From: an uncultured Allorhizobium sp.
GTDB taxonomy: Bacteria; Pseudomonadota; Alphaproteobacteria; Rhizobiales; Rhizobiaceae
Direction of reading: 5' to 3'
NCBI GenBank assembly: GCA_958439205.1
Contig: OY288189.1
Coordinates: 310,001 to 374,000 of the forward strand
Length of the DNA stretch: 64,000 nt
The notes under the pieces are model-generated. The model was not told the origin of the DNA. It worked only from the letters and a program-made list of their open reading frames with translations, and made no database searches. Numbering within the stretch: position 1 is the first letter of the stretch; each line of letters starts with the position of its first letter. Positions 26,307-34,790 of this stretch are shown piece by piece. Both the position numbers and the translations under genes were made by a program.

Positions 26307-27386
26307 TCACGCAGCCAGTTCGGCGGGGGCGCCGAGCGCCCTGCCGTCGGCGCCAAACGCCATCAGGTGACGGGTGTCGATGAAGACGTCGATCTCGCGG
26401 TCGGGATCAATGTCGTGGATGCCATGCGCCAGGCAAACCCAGCGGGCAGTTCCATATTCGACGTGGATGAAGCTCTCGGAGCCGGCGATTTCCGACACGA
26501 GGGTGCGTGAGCGCATGGCCATGGCACCAGGCAGGGCAGTAAGCGACAGGTGGTGCGGGTGGAAGGCCACCGTCACCGGACCGTCTGCAATCGATGAGAG
26601 ATGCGCCGGCATGCCGAGAACCGGCTGTCCGTTCAGCTCGAAGCTTGCGCCCTTTTTGACGAGCGCGATGGTGTTGAGCGGCGGGTCGGCGAAGGTCCTG
26701 GCCGTCAGAAGATCCGACGGGCGACGGTAGACATTGATCGTCTCGCCGAACTGGGTGATGCGGCCTTCAGAGAGCGTCGCCGTATTGCCGCCGAGCAGCA
26801 GAGCTTCAGACGGTTCGGTCGTCGCGTAGACGAAGATGGCGCCGGATTCGGCAAAGATCTTCGGCAGCTCCTCGCGCAGTTCCTCTCGAAGCTTGTAGTC
26901 GAGATTGGCGAGCGGTTCGTCGAGAAGAACGAGGGTCGCGTTCTTGACGATGGCGCGGGCCAAGGCCGTGCGCTGCTGCTGTCCACCGGAGAGGCTGAGC
27001 GGGGTGCGATCAAGATACGGCGTCAGCCGGAGCAGATCGGCGGCCTTGCGGACTTCACGATCGATCGTGGCCGCATCCTTGCCGCCAACGCGCATCGGCG
27101 AGGCGATGTTTTCGTAGACCGTGAGGGCAGGGTAGTTGATGAACTGCTGGTAGACCATCGCGACATTGCGCTTCTGGACCGGCATGCCGGTGACATCCTT
27201 GCCGTCGAAATGGACGGTTCCGGAAGTCGGCTTGTCGAGGCCTGCCATCAGGCGCATCAGGGATGTCTTGCCCGAAAGTGTGGGCCCGAGCAGGACATTG
27301 AGCGTACCCCGCTGCAATGTCAGATCGGTCGGGTGAATATGATATTCACCTCCCGCCATTTTCGAGACTTTACGCAGTTCCAACAT
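26307..27386 (-). CDS. glpS: Glycerol ABC transporter, ATP-binding protein GlpS
   Basis: The second MalK-like ATPase, 359 aa. Walker A GPTLSGKTS lies near residue 33 and the Q loop VYQQFINYPALTVYEN near 80. A complete LSGGQQQRTALARAI signature is near 133 and Walker B LVLLDEPLANLD near 153. The usual switch histidine is replaced: the segment after Walker B reads VYATTEPSEALLLG where MalK-type proteins have THDxxEA. A TOBE-type domain ends the protein. The ATG at 27386 follows GAGG. It pairs with GlpT, whose signature is degenerate, so the dimer combines complementary defects. Confidence 0.92.
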   Translation of the reverse strand: MLELRKVSKMAGGEYHIHPTDLTLQRGTLNVLLGPTLSGKTSLMRLMAGLDKPTSGTVHFDGKDVTGMPVQKRNVAMVYQQFINYPALTVYENIASPMRVGGKDAATIDREVRKAADLLRLTPYLDRTPLSLSGGQQQRTALARAIVKNATLVLLDEPLANLDYKLREELREELPKIFAESGAIFVYATTEPSEALLLGGNTATLSEGRITQFGETINVYRRPSDLLTARTFADPPLNTIALVKKGASFELNGQPVLGMPAHLSSIADGPVTVAFHPHHLSLTALPGAMAMRSRTLVSEIAGSESFIHVEYGTARWVCLAHGIHDIDPDREIDVFIDTRHLMAFGADGRALGAPAELAA

Positions 27387-27437
27387 ATGTCCTCGGGCCT
27401 CCTCCAAACCGTCGGTCTTCTTCAGTGGGATGGGCGA

Positions 27438-28949
27438 TCAGGCCGCCGCCAACATCCCCAGATAGGCATCCAGCCCCTTCGCCTCCTCTGGCGTCAGGAA
27501 CAGACCCTGTTTCGTTCGGCGCCACAGCACATCTTCGGCCGTGACCGCCCATTCCATGTCCACCAGCCAGCGAACTTCCGCTTCATAGAGCGTGCCGCCA
27601 AAGTGGCGTCCGAGATCCGCGACCGATCGGGCTTTGCCGAGGATCGACTTCGAATCCGTTCCGTAGCAGCGGATCAGGCGCTCGGCATGTCCCCGCTCCA
27701 GGAAGGGATAGGCCTTCAAGAGATCCGCAACCGTCGGCTCAAAAGCTGTTGCAGCGAAATCACCACCCGGCAGACGACTGCCTGCCGTCCAGGCCGGTCC
27801 TTTTTCGCCGATCGATTCACCGATCTTTTCCAGCGCATGTTCGGCCAGACGGCGATAGGTGGTCAGCTTGCCGCCGAAGACGTTGAGCAACGGGGCGTCG
27901 CCGCTGTTGCCTTCGATCTTCAGCACGTAATCGCGCGTCGCTTCCTGGGCCTTCGAGGCGCCGTCATCGAAGAGAGGACGGACGGCCGAATAGCTCCAGA
28001 CGATATCATCAGGGCGCACCGGTTCCTGGAAATATTCGCTGGCCGCGTCGCAGAGGTAGTTCACCTCTTCGGGGCTGATGCGCACATCCTTCGGATCTTC
28101 GGTGTAGTCGCGGTCGGTGGTGCCAATCAGGGTGAACTCGCCCTCATAGGGGATGGCGAAGATGATGCGATTGTCAGGATTCTGGAAGAAGTAGGCACGC
28201 GGATCGGTGAACTTCTTGCGGACGATGATATGGCTGCCTTGGACGAGGCGGACATTGTGTACGTTGTTGCGGCCGAAAGCACCAGCCAGCACTTGGTCTA
28301 CCCAGGGACCGGCGGCATTCACCAGCATGCGCGCCTTGTGGGTGACCACAGAGCCATCGCGCTGCGACTTCGTGGTGACGACCCAGTGGCCGTCTTCGCG
28401 ATGGGCGGACACGACGCGGGCGCGGCTCAGGATGTTTGCGCCACGGATCTGCGCGTCGCGAGCATTGAGGACGACCATACGGGCGTCATCGACCCAGCCA
28501 TCGGAATATTCGAAAGCCTTCGAGAAGACGGGCTTCAAGGGCTTGCCGGCGGGATCGCGGCGCAGGTCGAGCGTCTTGGTGGCGGGCAGGAGCTTGCGAC
28601 CACCCAGATTGTCGTAAAGGAAGAGGCCAAGGCGAATGAGCCAGGCCGGGCGAATGCCGCCCTTCTGGAAGGGCAGCACGAAACGCAGAGGCCAGATGAC
28701 ATGCGGCGCCATGGCCCAGAGGACCTCGCGCTCCATCAGCGCTTCGCGCACCAGGCGGAATTCGTAATGCTCGAGGTAGCGCAAGCCACCATGGATCAGC
28801 TTGGTGGCGCCGGAAGATGTGCCGGAGGCGAAGTCGTTCATTTCAGCCAGGGCGACAGAATAACCACGACCGGCCGCGTCACGTGCGATCCCGCATCCAT
28901 TGATCCCGCCGCCGATCACAAACAGATCGTAGATTGGCTGCCCCGACAT
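27438..28949 (-). CDS. glpD: Aerobic glycerol-3-phosphate dehydrogenase
   Basis: Oxidises glycerol 3-phosphate to dihydroxyacetone phosphate at the inner membrane, passing electrons to quinone. The 503-aa protein has the FAD-binding VIGGGINGCGIARDAAGRG (residues 11-29), SSGATKLIHGGLRYLEHYEF near 45, and the C-terminal DAO_C domain from about 390. GGAGGG precedes the ATG at 28949. First structural gene of the operon, 91 bases after glpR across a region of repeated CGAAA motifs. Confidence 0.95.
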   Translation of the reverse strand: MSGQPIYDLFVIGGGINGCGIARDAAGRGYSVALAEMNDFASGTSSGATKLIHGGLRYLEHYEFRLVREALMEREVLWAMAPHVIWPLRFVLPFQKGGIRPAWLIRLGLFLYDNLGGRKLLPATKTLDLRRDPAGKPLKPVFSKAFEYSDGWVDDARMVVLNARDAQIRGANILSRARVVSAHREDGHWVVTTKSQRDGSVVTHKARMLVNAAGPWVDQVLAGAFGRNNVHNVRLVQGSHIIVRKKFTDPRAYFFQNPDNRIIFAIPYEGEFTLIGTTDRDYTEDPKDVRISPEEVNYLCDAASEYFQEPVRPDDIVWSYSAVRPLFDDGASKAQEATRDYVLKIEGNSGDAPLLNVFGGKLTTYRRLAEHALEKIGESIGEKGPAWTAGSRLPGGDFAATAFEPTVADLLKAYPFLERGHAERLIRCYGTDSKSILGKARSVADLGRHFGGTLYEAEVRWLVDMEWAVTAEDVLWRRTKQGLFLTPEEAKGLDAYLGMLAAA

Positions 28950-28991
28950 TATCCCTCCACATGTTCGCACCTGCAGCATTTGCTGCTATTG

Positions 28992-29039
28992 CGAAAGCAT
29001 GAATATAATTTTCGAAATTTAAACGAATGTCAAACGAAA
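28992..29039 (-). promoter_or_regulatory. Candidate GlpR operator: phased CGAA(A/T) repeats
   Basis: On the plus strand CGAA followed by A or T starts at 28992, 29013, 29024 and 29035, spaced 21, 11 and 11 bases, i.e. on one face of the helix. Further CGAAA/TTTCG copies lie upstream of glpR at 29845 and 29873. DeoR-family regulators commonly bind TTTCG-type repeats, so this is the likely site controlling the glpD operon. Confidence 0.55.
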
Positions 29040-29040
29040 C

Positions 29041-29829
29041 TTATTCCGCAGGTAGTTGGCCATTCGTCGGAGCGGTTTCGATGATGCGGACGTCCTGCTC
29101 CGCACAGATCGTTCGGATGCTGTCTGAAGGACAATGATCGGTGATAAACGTCTGAACCTGCGAGATATGGCCGATCCGGACAGGCGCCGTGCGCTCGAAT
29201 TTCGACGCGTCTGACACCAGAATGACGTGGCGCGCATTGGCGATAATCGCCTGGGCGACTTTCACTTCGCGGAAATCGAAATCGAGCAGTGCACCATCTT
29301 CATCGATGGCCGAAACACCGATAACGGCGAAATCCACCTTGAACTGGCGGATGAAATCTACGGCCGCCTCGCCGACGATGCCGCCATCCGATCCGCGGAC
29401 CACGCCACCGGCGATCACCACCTCAATTGAGGGGAAAATTCGCAAGTGATTGGCAACGTTGATGTTATTGGTGATGACCATCAATTCCTTATGGTCGACC
29501 AATGCGTCACCGACCGCTTCCGTCGTGGTGCCGATGTTGATGAAGAGCGAGGAATTGTCGGGAATCAGATCTGCGGCGGCGCGGCCGATCGCCTGTTTCT
29601 CGGTTGCCGCCATTGAACGGCGCGCTTCGTATTTGACGTTTTCATTTCCGCTCGGGAAAACGGCTCCGCCATGAATGCGGTTGAGGGCTCGTGCGTCGCA
29701 GAGGTCGTTGAGATCCTTGCGAATCGTCTGCGGAGTGACTGCAAAACGCGCCGCGAGCTCGTCCACGAGAACACGACCCTGCTCCTTCGCCAGAGCCATG
29801 ATCTCCGCCTGCCTCGCCGAAAACATCAT
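29041..29829 (-). CDS. glpR: DeoR-family transcriptional regulator of glycerol use
   Basis: A 262-aa repressor. The N-terminal winged helix-turn-helix (residues 5-60, VDELAARFAVTPQTIRKDLNDL) carries the DeoR family signature with RIHGGAV near 53. The C-terminal DeoRC sensor domain contains the phosphate-binding INIGTTTEAVGDAL near 96 and GVSAIDEDGALLDFDFREV near 172. It probably senses glycerol 3-phosphate. Two adjacent ATGs at 29829 and 29826 are possible starts after AGGGGAGGG. Confidence 0.92.
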   Translation of the reverse strand: MMFSARQAEIMALAKEQGRVLVDELAARFAVTPQTIRKDLNDLCDARALNRIHGGAVFPSGNENVKYEARRSMAATEKQAIGRAAADLIPDNSSLFINIGTTTEAVGDALVDHKELMVITNNINVANHLRIFPSIEVVIAGGVVRGSDGGIVGEAAVDFIRQFKVDFAVIGVSAIDEDGALLDFDFREVKVAQAIIANARHVILVSDASKFERTAPVRIGHISQVQTFITDHCPSDSIRTICAEQDVRIIETAPTNGQLPAE

Positions 29830-29901
29830 GTCGGCCCCTCCCCTTTTCGTTTTTCTTCAGTCTAGGCAAAAACGAAACATGAGCAATAGCCGAGACCGAA
29901 A

Positions 29902-30912
29902 CTATCTCCGGCGCAGGAGGAGTATGAAAGCAAGGCCGCCGGCGAGACCGGTGATGACGCCGATCGGCACATCCTCCGGGGCCATGATCGTGCGCGAAAC
30001 AATGTCGGCGAGGATCAGGATGACCGCGCCGGCGAGCGCCGATAGTGGGATGACGCGGATGTTGTCACTGCCGGCGGTCAGCCGGACGAAATGCGGAACG
30101 AGCAGACCTACGAAGCCGATTGCGCCGGAGAAGGCGACCATGACGCCGGTCAACAGAGCCGTGGCGATGAAGAGTTCGGCCCTGAAGCGGGCAACGGGAA
30201 CCCCGAGGGTCGCTGCCGTTTCGTCCCCCATGGCCATTGCATTGATTTCACGGGCGCGGACGACCAGGAAGATCAGGCAGGCGGCCAGCACGATCACGGG
30301 ATAGATGAGATGCGACCACTGGGCGAGGCCAAGGCCGCCCAGCATCCAGAAGACCACCGTATGGGCGGCCCGGGGATCGCCCAGGAAGATGGCGAGATTG
30401 CCAAGCGACGTCGCGACGAAGGCAATTGCCACGCCCGTCAGCACCAGGCGGTCGGCTCCGGCACCAGTGAAGCGCGTCACGGCGACCACGGCGAGCGTCG
30501 CGAGCAGCGAGCCGACAAAGGCGAAGAGCGGGACGGTGACCAGGCCGAAAATCAGACCCGTGTGCAGCAGGGCGATGATCGCTCCGAGCGCCCCACCTGA
30601 GGACACGCCAAGAAGATGGGGGTCGGCGAGCGGATTGCGGGTAACTGCCTGCAAGACGGCACCGACTGTCGCCAGACCGGCGCCGACAAGACCCGCGAGG
30701 ATGGCGCGGGGAAAGCGCACGTCCCAGACGATGCTCTCGCGGCCCGCAGACCATGTCGGCTCGAAGGTGCCCGGCACCAGCTTGTTGACCAGGATCGACC
30801 AGACCGTTTCAGCGGGTATGGCGGCGGACCCCAGTGAAACGCCTGCCGTGAGGCACAGGGCAAGCAGCACGAGCGCCAGACCTGTCCAGAGAAACATGCG
30901 ACCGTGCATCAT
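29902..30912 (-). CDS. Cobalamin-type ABC transporter permease (FecCD/BtuC family)
   Basis: A 336-aa polytopic permease with about ten hydrophobic segments. Family motifs are RFPRAILAGLVGAGLATVGAVLQAVTRNPLADPHLLG (residues 66-102) and GAIGFVGLLVPHFVR near 265. Third gene of the riboswitch-controlled transport unit (ATPase, binding protein, permease). The riboswitch makes cobalamin or a precursor the most likely substrate, although FecCD permeases also serve siderophores. Adjacent ATGs at 30912 and 30909 are both possible; AAAGG lies 4-7 bases upstream. Confidence 0.88.
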   Translation of the reverse strand: MMHGRMFLWTGLALVLLALCLTAGVSLGSAAIPAETVWSILVNKLVPGTFEPTWSAGRESIVWDVRFPRAILAGLVGAGLATVGAVLQAVTRNPLADPHLLGVSSGGALGAIIALLHTGLIFGLVTVPLFAFVGSLLATLAVVAVTRFTGAGADRLVLTGVAIAFVATSLGNLAIFLGDPRAAHTVVFWMLGGLGLAQWSHLIYPVIVLAACLIFLVVRAREINAMAMGDETAATLGVPVARFRAELFIATALLTGVMVAFSGAIGFVGLLVPHFVRLTAGSDNIRVIPLSALAGAVILILADIVSRTIMAPEDVPIGVITGLAGGLAFILLLRRR

Positions 30913-30934
30913 GCTGCCTTTGGTAGTGCTTGCG

Positions 30935-30959
30935 GGCGGGGCCGGAGATCGGCCCCGCC
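30935..30959 (-). promoter_or_regulatory. Intercistronic hairpin between binding protein and permease genes
   Basis: A perfect 10-bp stem, GGCGGGGCCG (30935-30944) with CGGCCCCGCC (30950-30959), lies immediately after the binding-protein stop at 30967. There is no T run, so an mRNA-stabilising role for the binding-protein transcript is more likely than termination. Confidence 0.6.
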
Positions 30960-30966
30960 TCAGCGA

Positions 30967-31923
30967 TCACATGTTGCGCGGGTGGAAGGCGTCTGCCAGG
31001 CGGTCGATGGCCTGGACGTTGCGCGGACCAGGCGTTGCCTCGACATATTCCAGCACGACGAAACGGTCCTGCTTGACGGCGTCGAGGTTCTTGAAGGCCG
31101 GGGTCTCCTTCATGAAGGCGATCTTCTGCTCGGCGGTCACATCGCCGTAGTTGACGATGACGATGACTTCCGGATTGCGTTCGATGACCGGCTCCCAGGA
31201 AACCTCGGTCCAGCTCTTTTCCACGTCATCCATAACGTTGACGCCGCCTGCAGCCTCGATCATCGCAGTCGGAATGCCGAAGCGGCCAGAGGTGAAGGGC
31301 TTCTCGGTGCCGGAATCATAGACGAAGACGCGCACGGGCTTCTCGATGCCACCGATCCGGGTCGTGATCTCATCGAGCTGCTTGCGATAGCCGGCGACCA
31401 GCTCTTCAGCACGCTGCTCGACACCGAAGATCATGCCGAGATTGAGCAGGTCCGCGAACATGTCGTCCATCGTCGGCTTGTTCTTAGCCATGATGTGAAT
31501 GCAGGATTCGGTGAGCTCATAGACCTTGATGCCCAGGGGCTCGAGCGTCTCGGGCGTCACTTCGCCACCGACCTTCATGCCGTAGTTCCAGCCGGCGAAG
31601 TAGAAATCGGCATCGGCGTTCAGCAAGACTTCCTTGGTCGGATATTTCGGCGAAAGTTCCGGCAGTTCCTTTACGCCTTCGCGCAGCCCCTCATCCAGCG
31701 TCTTCCAGCCGGAGATGCCCGTGTAGCCGACCATGCGATCCTGCAGTTTCAAGGCGAGCATCATCTCGGTCAGGTTGACGTCGTTGGAGATGGCACGGGC
31801 GGGCGCTGCTTCGAAGGTGACGTCGCGACCGCAGCTCTTGACCGTCACGGGATAAGCGAAGGCGGAAGAGGCCGTGAAGACCGATGCGAACAGAGCGGCG
31901 GACAGGAGAAAGCGGTTAGCCAT
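30967..31923 (-). CDS. Cobalamin-type ABC transporter periplasmic binding protein
   Basis: A 318-aa precursor of the BtuF/FepB-like (helical backbone) binding protein class. A Sec signal peptide ends at SSAFA (residue 22). The mature part opens with the typical TVKSCGRDVTFEAAPARAI block, followed by NVNLTEMMLALKL-like (here NDVNLTEMMLALKL) near 46. PEVIVIVNYGD lies near 248. The acidic residues expected to dock the permease are plausible in the ELPELSPKYPTKE segment near 87. It lies between the ATPase and permease genes, downstream of the cobalamin riboswitch. Confidence 0.87.
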   Translation of the reverse strand: MANRFLLSAALFASVFTASSAFAYPVTVKSCGRDVTFEAAPARAISNDVNLTEMMLALKLQDRMVGYTGISGWKTLDEGLREGVKELPELSPKYPTKEVLLNADADFYFAGWNYGMKVGGEVTPETLEPLGIKVYELTESCIHIMAKNKPTMDDMFADLLNLGMIFGVEQRAEELVAGYRKQLDEITTRIGGIEKPVRVFVYDSGTEKPFTSGRFGIPTAMIEAAGGVNVMDDVEKSWTEVSWEPVIERNPEVIVIVNYGDVTAEQKIAFMKETPAFKNLDAVKQDRFVVLEYVEATPGPRNVQAIDRLADAFHPRNM

Positions 31924-31944
31924 GGTATCGGGGTCCTTTCGAAA

Positions 31945-32739
31945 TCAGTTCAGTGCAAGTGAGAAAGAAAAACGGTGCGGGCGAAGACCTTCCGCCTGCT
32001 GGCGCGCTGCGAGCACGCCAAAGGTCCCTGACAAAGCCTGTTCGGTCAGAACCGCCTCCGGTGCCCCGAAGGCGCTCATGCGGCCGCCATGCATCAGAGC
32101 GACATGGCTTGCGAATTCGGCCGCCAGATTGATGTCGTGCAACGTCGTGATAATCGTCAGATTGAGCGCGCCCAGCAGATCGAGGATTTCGAGCTGATGG
32201 CGGATGTCCAGATGGTTGGTCGGCTCATCGAGGATCAGGATCTCCGGCTTCTGGGCGAGTGCACGCGCCACAAGAACGCGCTGCTTTTCGCCGCCCGAGA
32301 GGGTCGAGAACTGGCGGTTTGCCAAACGAAGAAGGTCGAGATGGTCGAGGGCGTGTTCGGCTTCGGCTCTGTCCTGATCATTCCAGCCGGAAAGGCCCTC
32401 GCGCCAGGGAACGCGGCCCATCATCACAACGTCGCGGACCGTGAAGGGAAAATCGCCAGGCATTTCCTGCAGGACGACAGCGACGCGCCGTGCAACCTGG
32501 CGGGCACTCATGGACCAGATGTCCTGGCCGTCCACTTCGACGCGGCCTTCCAGGGGAGAGACGCCGCGATACAGGCAGCGGAGCAAGGTCGTCTTGCCGG
32601 CGCCGTTCGGGCCGACGATCGCCAGCCGGTCCCCGGCGTCGAGCGCAAACGACACGTCACGAACGAGAAAATGTGATGGTTTCGGACCCCAGCCGAGATC
32701 CGTGACCCGGATAGGGCACCCTTTGCTGCTGCAACTCAT
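31945..32739 (-). CDS. Cobalamin-type ABC transporter ATP-binding protein
   Basis: A 264-aa BtuD/FecE-like ATPase. Walker A GPNGAGKTT is near residue 43, the Q loop VLQEMPGDFPFTVRDVVMMGR near 88, the signature LSGGEKQRVLVARALAQ near 146, Walker B ILILDEPTNHLD near 166, and the switch histidine TLHDINLAAEF near 201. The N-terminus contains a Cys-x-x-x-x-Cys (SCSSKGC). GCGGAGG precedes the ATG at 32739, which also overlaps the stop of a 32-codon leader ORF (ATGA). First gene of the transporter unit after the riboswitch. Confidence 0.9.
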   Translation of the reverse strand: MSCSSKGCPIRVTDLGWGPKPSHFLVRDVSFALDAGDRLAIVGPNGAGKTTLLRCLYRGVSPLEGRVEVDGQDIWSMSARQVARRVAVVLQEMPGDFPFTVRDVVMMGRVPWREGLSGWNDQDRAEAEHALDHLDLLRLANRQFSTLSGGEKQRVLVARALAQKPEILILDEPTNHLDIRHQLEILDLLGALNLTIITTLHDINLAAEFASHVALMHGGRMSAFGAPEAVLTEQALSGTFGVLAARQQAEGLRPHRFSFSLALN

Positions 32740-32834
32740 CGGCGCACCTCCGCAGGGGAGTTACAGCCAGCGGCTACGCCATGGGCGAGCTTGGATCCAA
32801 GCCTGAGCGGCTCATGATCGAGACGGAAATGCAT
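32736..32834 (-). CDS. 32-aa leader ORF between the cobalamin riboswitch and the ATPase gene
   Basis: An ATG at 32834 with a perfect GGAGG (32845-32841) six bases upstream opens 32 codons ending in TGA that overlaps the ATPase start as ATGA, a classic translational-coupling junction. The peptide (MHFRLDHEPLRLG...) is basic, with one cysteine and no membrane segment. Both its Shine-Dalgarno and its start codon lie inside the hairpin 32832-32875. I propose it acts as a translated relay passing riboswitch control to the transporter genes. The peptide itself may have no function. Confidence 0.5.
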   Translation of the reverse strand: MHFRLDHEPLRLGSKLAHGVAAGCNSPAEVRR

Positions 32835-32875
32835 GCCAGTCCTCCGCAGGATTTCTCCGGAGGCAAAATGGCATG
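32832..32875 (-). promoter_or_regulatory. Shine-Dalgarno/start-sequestering hairpin of the leader ORF
   Basis: Two nested perfect arms: outer CATGCCA (32832-32838) with TGGCATG (32869-32875), and inner CCTCCG (32841-32846) with CGGAGG (32858-32863). On the minus-strand RNA the first arm's complement contains the leader ATG and the second contains its GGAGG, so the folded hairpin would block initiation. This is a plausible expression platform about 75 bases after the aptamer. Confidence 0.55.
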
Positions 32876-32949
32876 TGTTCGGCGCGCCCGAGGGCGCTGT
32901 GCAAAAGCCAGTTCGTATCCATCGGAACACCCCGTCCGCTTCGGTTTCA

Positions 32950-33145
32950 TCGCTTGACGGCAGGTCTCCTGGCTCGCGGATATACGCTTTCCATTTGCCT
33001 TCCCACGGTGACCCGCAGTGGCCCGGCGTGTGAACGCCGCGAGAATGGACAGCAATCCGCTTACAGTTGCGGGGGCAGCCACGGTCTTGGTCCCTTTTGG
33101 GTCTTCCGCACCGTGTTCCCTATTAATCCCCTTCGGAGTCATCCG
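32950..33145 (-). promoter_or_regulatory. Cobalamin riboswitch (B12 element)
   Basis: Minus-strand RNA shows the conserved parts in order. These are GGGAACACGGTG (33120-33109), GGCTGCCCCCGCAACTGTAAGCGG around 33080-33057, GCCACTG (33022-33016), GGGAAGGC, and the B12 box AGCCAGGAGACCTGCC (32973-32958). It controls the ABC transporter genes from 32739. About 115 bases separate the aptamer from the leader ORF start and 210 from the ATPase start. I see no intrinsic terminator in between, so translational control is likelier. Confidence 0.95.
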
Positions 33146-33280
33146 TTGAGGGAACCGTCACCTGCTTGCATAAGATCTGCAGACCCCGCCGGTCAAGCCT
33201 CTAATCTTTCCTAGTTATGTAATATCATTACGTCTAACGATCGACGTTGACCTTGTCCACCCTGAAACTGGGCCTGCACA

Positions 33281-34597
33281 TCAGGTGATTGTTCTATTTT
33301 CGGCAGCGGCCTCCGGCAGGACAGCAGAGACCGCCTTCTCGTCGATGACGCGCGCGCCTCTCTGGCGGGTGGAATAGCGCCAGATCCACTGGATGCTGAC
33401 GAGCAGCCTTTTCTCGAAATTGACCAGCAGATAGACGTGAACAAGGGCCCAGAGGAGCCAGGCGACGCGGCCCTTGAGCTGCCAGGATCCAAAATCGAAG
33501 ATGGCGGCATTGCGCCCGATGACCGCGGTGTTGCCGCGATTGTGGAAGTGGAACGTGGGAATGGGCTTTCCGGACAGGAGACTGGCTTTCAGCGCACGGC
33601 CAAGAAATGTCCCCTGCTGCTTGGCCACCTGGGCCAATGCCGGCATCGGTTTGCCGTCTTCGCCGACCGCGAGCGCTGTATCGCCAAGGGCGTAAATGCC
33701 GGGCTTGTCGACAACCGAAAGATCGGGCGCAACCGGCAGGCGACCGCCGGGTCCCGGCTCGATGCCGAGCCATTCGGCGGCCGGGGAGGCTTTCACGCCC
33801 GCACCCCAAACGATGCAGCTCGCGGGCAGGAACGCGCCGCCAACCTGAACGCCCTCAGCGGTGATATCTTCGACAGGCGTATTGAGGCGGATATCGACAC
33901 CGATCCCAGCGAGGTAATCGGATGCGTATTGCGAGAGAGGCTCCGGGAAGGTGGATAGAATTCTCGGCCCAGCCTCGACCAGCAGAACCGTCAATTGATC
34001 GGCATGCAGCTTGCGGAAATCCTGGGCGATCATGAAGCGGCCGAGTTCAGAAATCGCGCCCGCCATTTCGACACCTGTCGGTCCGCCGCCGATGACGACG
34101 CTGGTCAAAAGCCTCCGCTTCTCGGCCTCATCGGTGCTCCGCTCCGCCTTTTCGAAGGCAAGGAGCAGCCTGTGTCGGATGTCGCGGGCTTCGTGGATGG
34201 ATTTGAGACCCGGTGCATGCTGCTGCCAGTCATCATGTCCGAAGTAGTTGTAGGTGGAGCCGGTGGCGAGCACGAGCCGATCGAAGGGGATGGAGTCGCC
34301 GTCCTTCAGCATGACCGCCCGTGCGGGCGCATCGACCGACACGACCTCGGCCATGACCACATGGATGTTGTCGTAGCGACCCAGTGTGCGCCGAATCGGT
34401 TCGGAGATATCTGCAGGCGACAAGGCTGCCGTTGCGACCTGATAGAGAAGCGGCTGGAAGAGGTTGTGATTGCGGCGATCGATGACCGTCACGTCGATTG
34501 CCGTAGTGCCTAGAGCCTGGGCGCAGGCGAGGCCGCCGAAGCCGGCCCCAACGATCACGACATGTGGCCTCTTCGTGGGTTCCGTTCCGCTTTCCAT
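33281..34597 (-). CDS. ndh: Type II NADH:quinone oxidoreductase (NDH-2)
   Basis: A single-subunit, non-proton-pumping NADH dehydrogenase at the inner membrane; 438 aa. The FAD motif VVIVGAGFGGLACAQALG is near residue 12, the quinone-site NHNLFQPLLYQVATAALSPADI near 42, and the NADH motif VVIGGGPTGVEMAGAISEL near 165. IYALGDTA is near 293 and AKQQG near 318. The C-terminal WLLWALVHVYLLVNFEKR stretch anchors it to the membrane. Of two ATGs (34600 and 34597) I chose 34597, five bases after AGAGG. It stands alone; an inverted repeat lies about 90 bases upstream. Confidence 0.92.
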   Translation of the reverse strand: MESGTEPTKRPHVVIVGAGFGGLACAQALGTTAIDVTVIDRRNHNLFQPLLYQVATAALSPADISEPIRRTLGRYDNIHVVMAEVVSVDAPARAVMLKDGDSIPFDRLVLATGSTYNYFGHDDWQQHAPGLKSIHEARDIRHRLLLAFEKAERSTDEAEKRRLLTSVVIGGGPTGVEMAGAISELGRFMIAQDFRKLHADQLTVLLVEAGPRILSTFPEPLSQYASDYLAGIGVDIRLNTPVEDITAEGVQVGGAFLPASCIVWGAGVKASPAAEWLGIEPGPGGRLPVAPDLSVVDKPGIYALGDTALAVGEDGKPMPALAQVAKQQGTFLGRALKASLLSGKPIPTFHFHNRGNTAVIGRNAAIFDFGSWQLKGRVAWLLWALVHVYLLVNFEKRLLVSIQWIWRYSTRQRGARVIDEKAVSAVLPEAAAENRTIT

Positions 34598-34685
34598 CAT
34601 CACCTCTTGGTCCTGCCCCACGACAAACAGGAGGGACACGCAAATGTTCCCCTTCGAATGACGCGATGCAATAGCGCGAAAATCA

Positions 34686-34705
34686 TTGTTCCAATGATGG
34701 AACAA
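34686..34705. promoter_or_regulatory. Candidate operator upstream of ndh
   Basis: A perfect 8-bp inverted repeat, TTGTTCCA (34686-34693) and TGGAACAA (34698-34705), with a 4-base spacer, about 90 bases upstream of the ndh start. The shape fits a dimeric regulator site. The regulator is unknown. Confidence 0.45.
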
Positions 34706-34790
34706 AATCTACGGCTACCCGTTTTTCGGTTGCATTGCTTTTGTTCCCTCCCCCGAATCTCCCCCGGCCGCCCCTGAGGGCGCCTACCTG

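Noticed and set aside
32789..32802. 14-bp palindrome GCTTGGATCCAAGC in the cobalamin leader
   Set aside because: It lies inside the leader ORF and contains a simple BamHI-type core; no spacing or partner suggests an operator.
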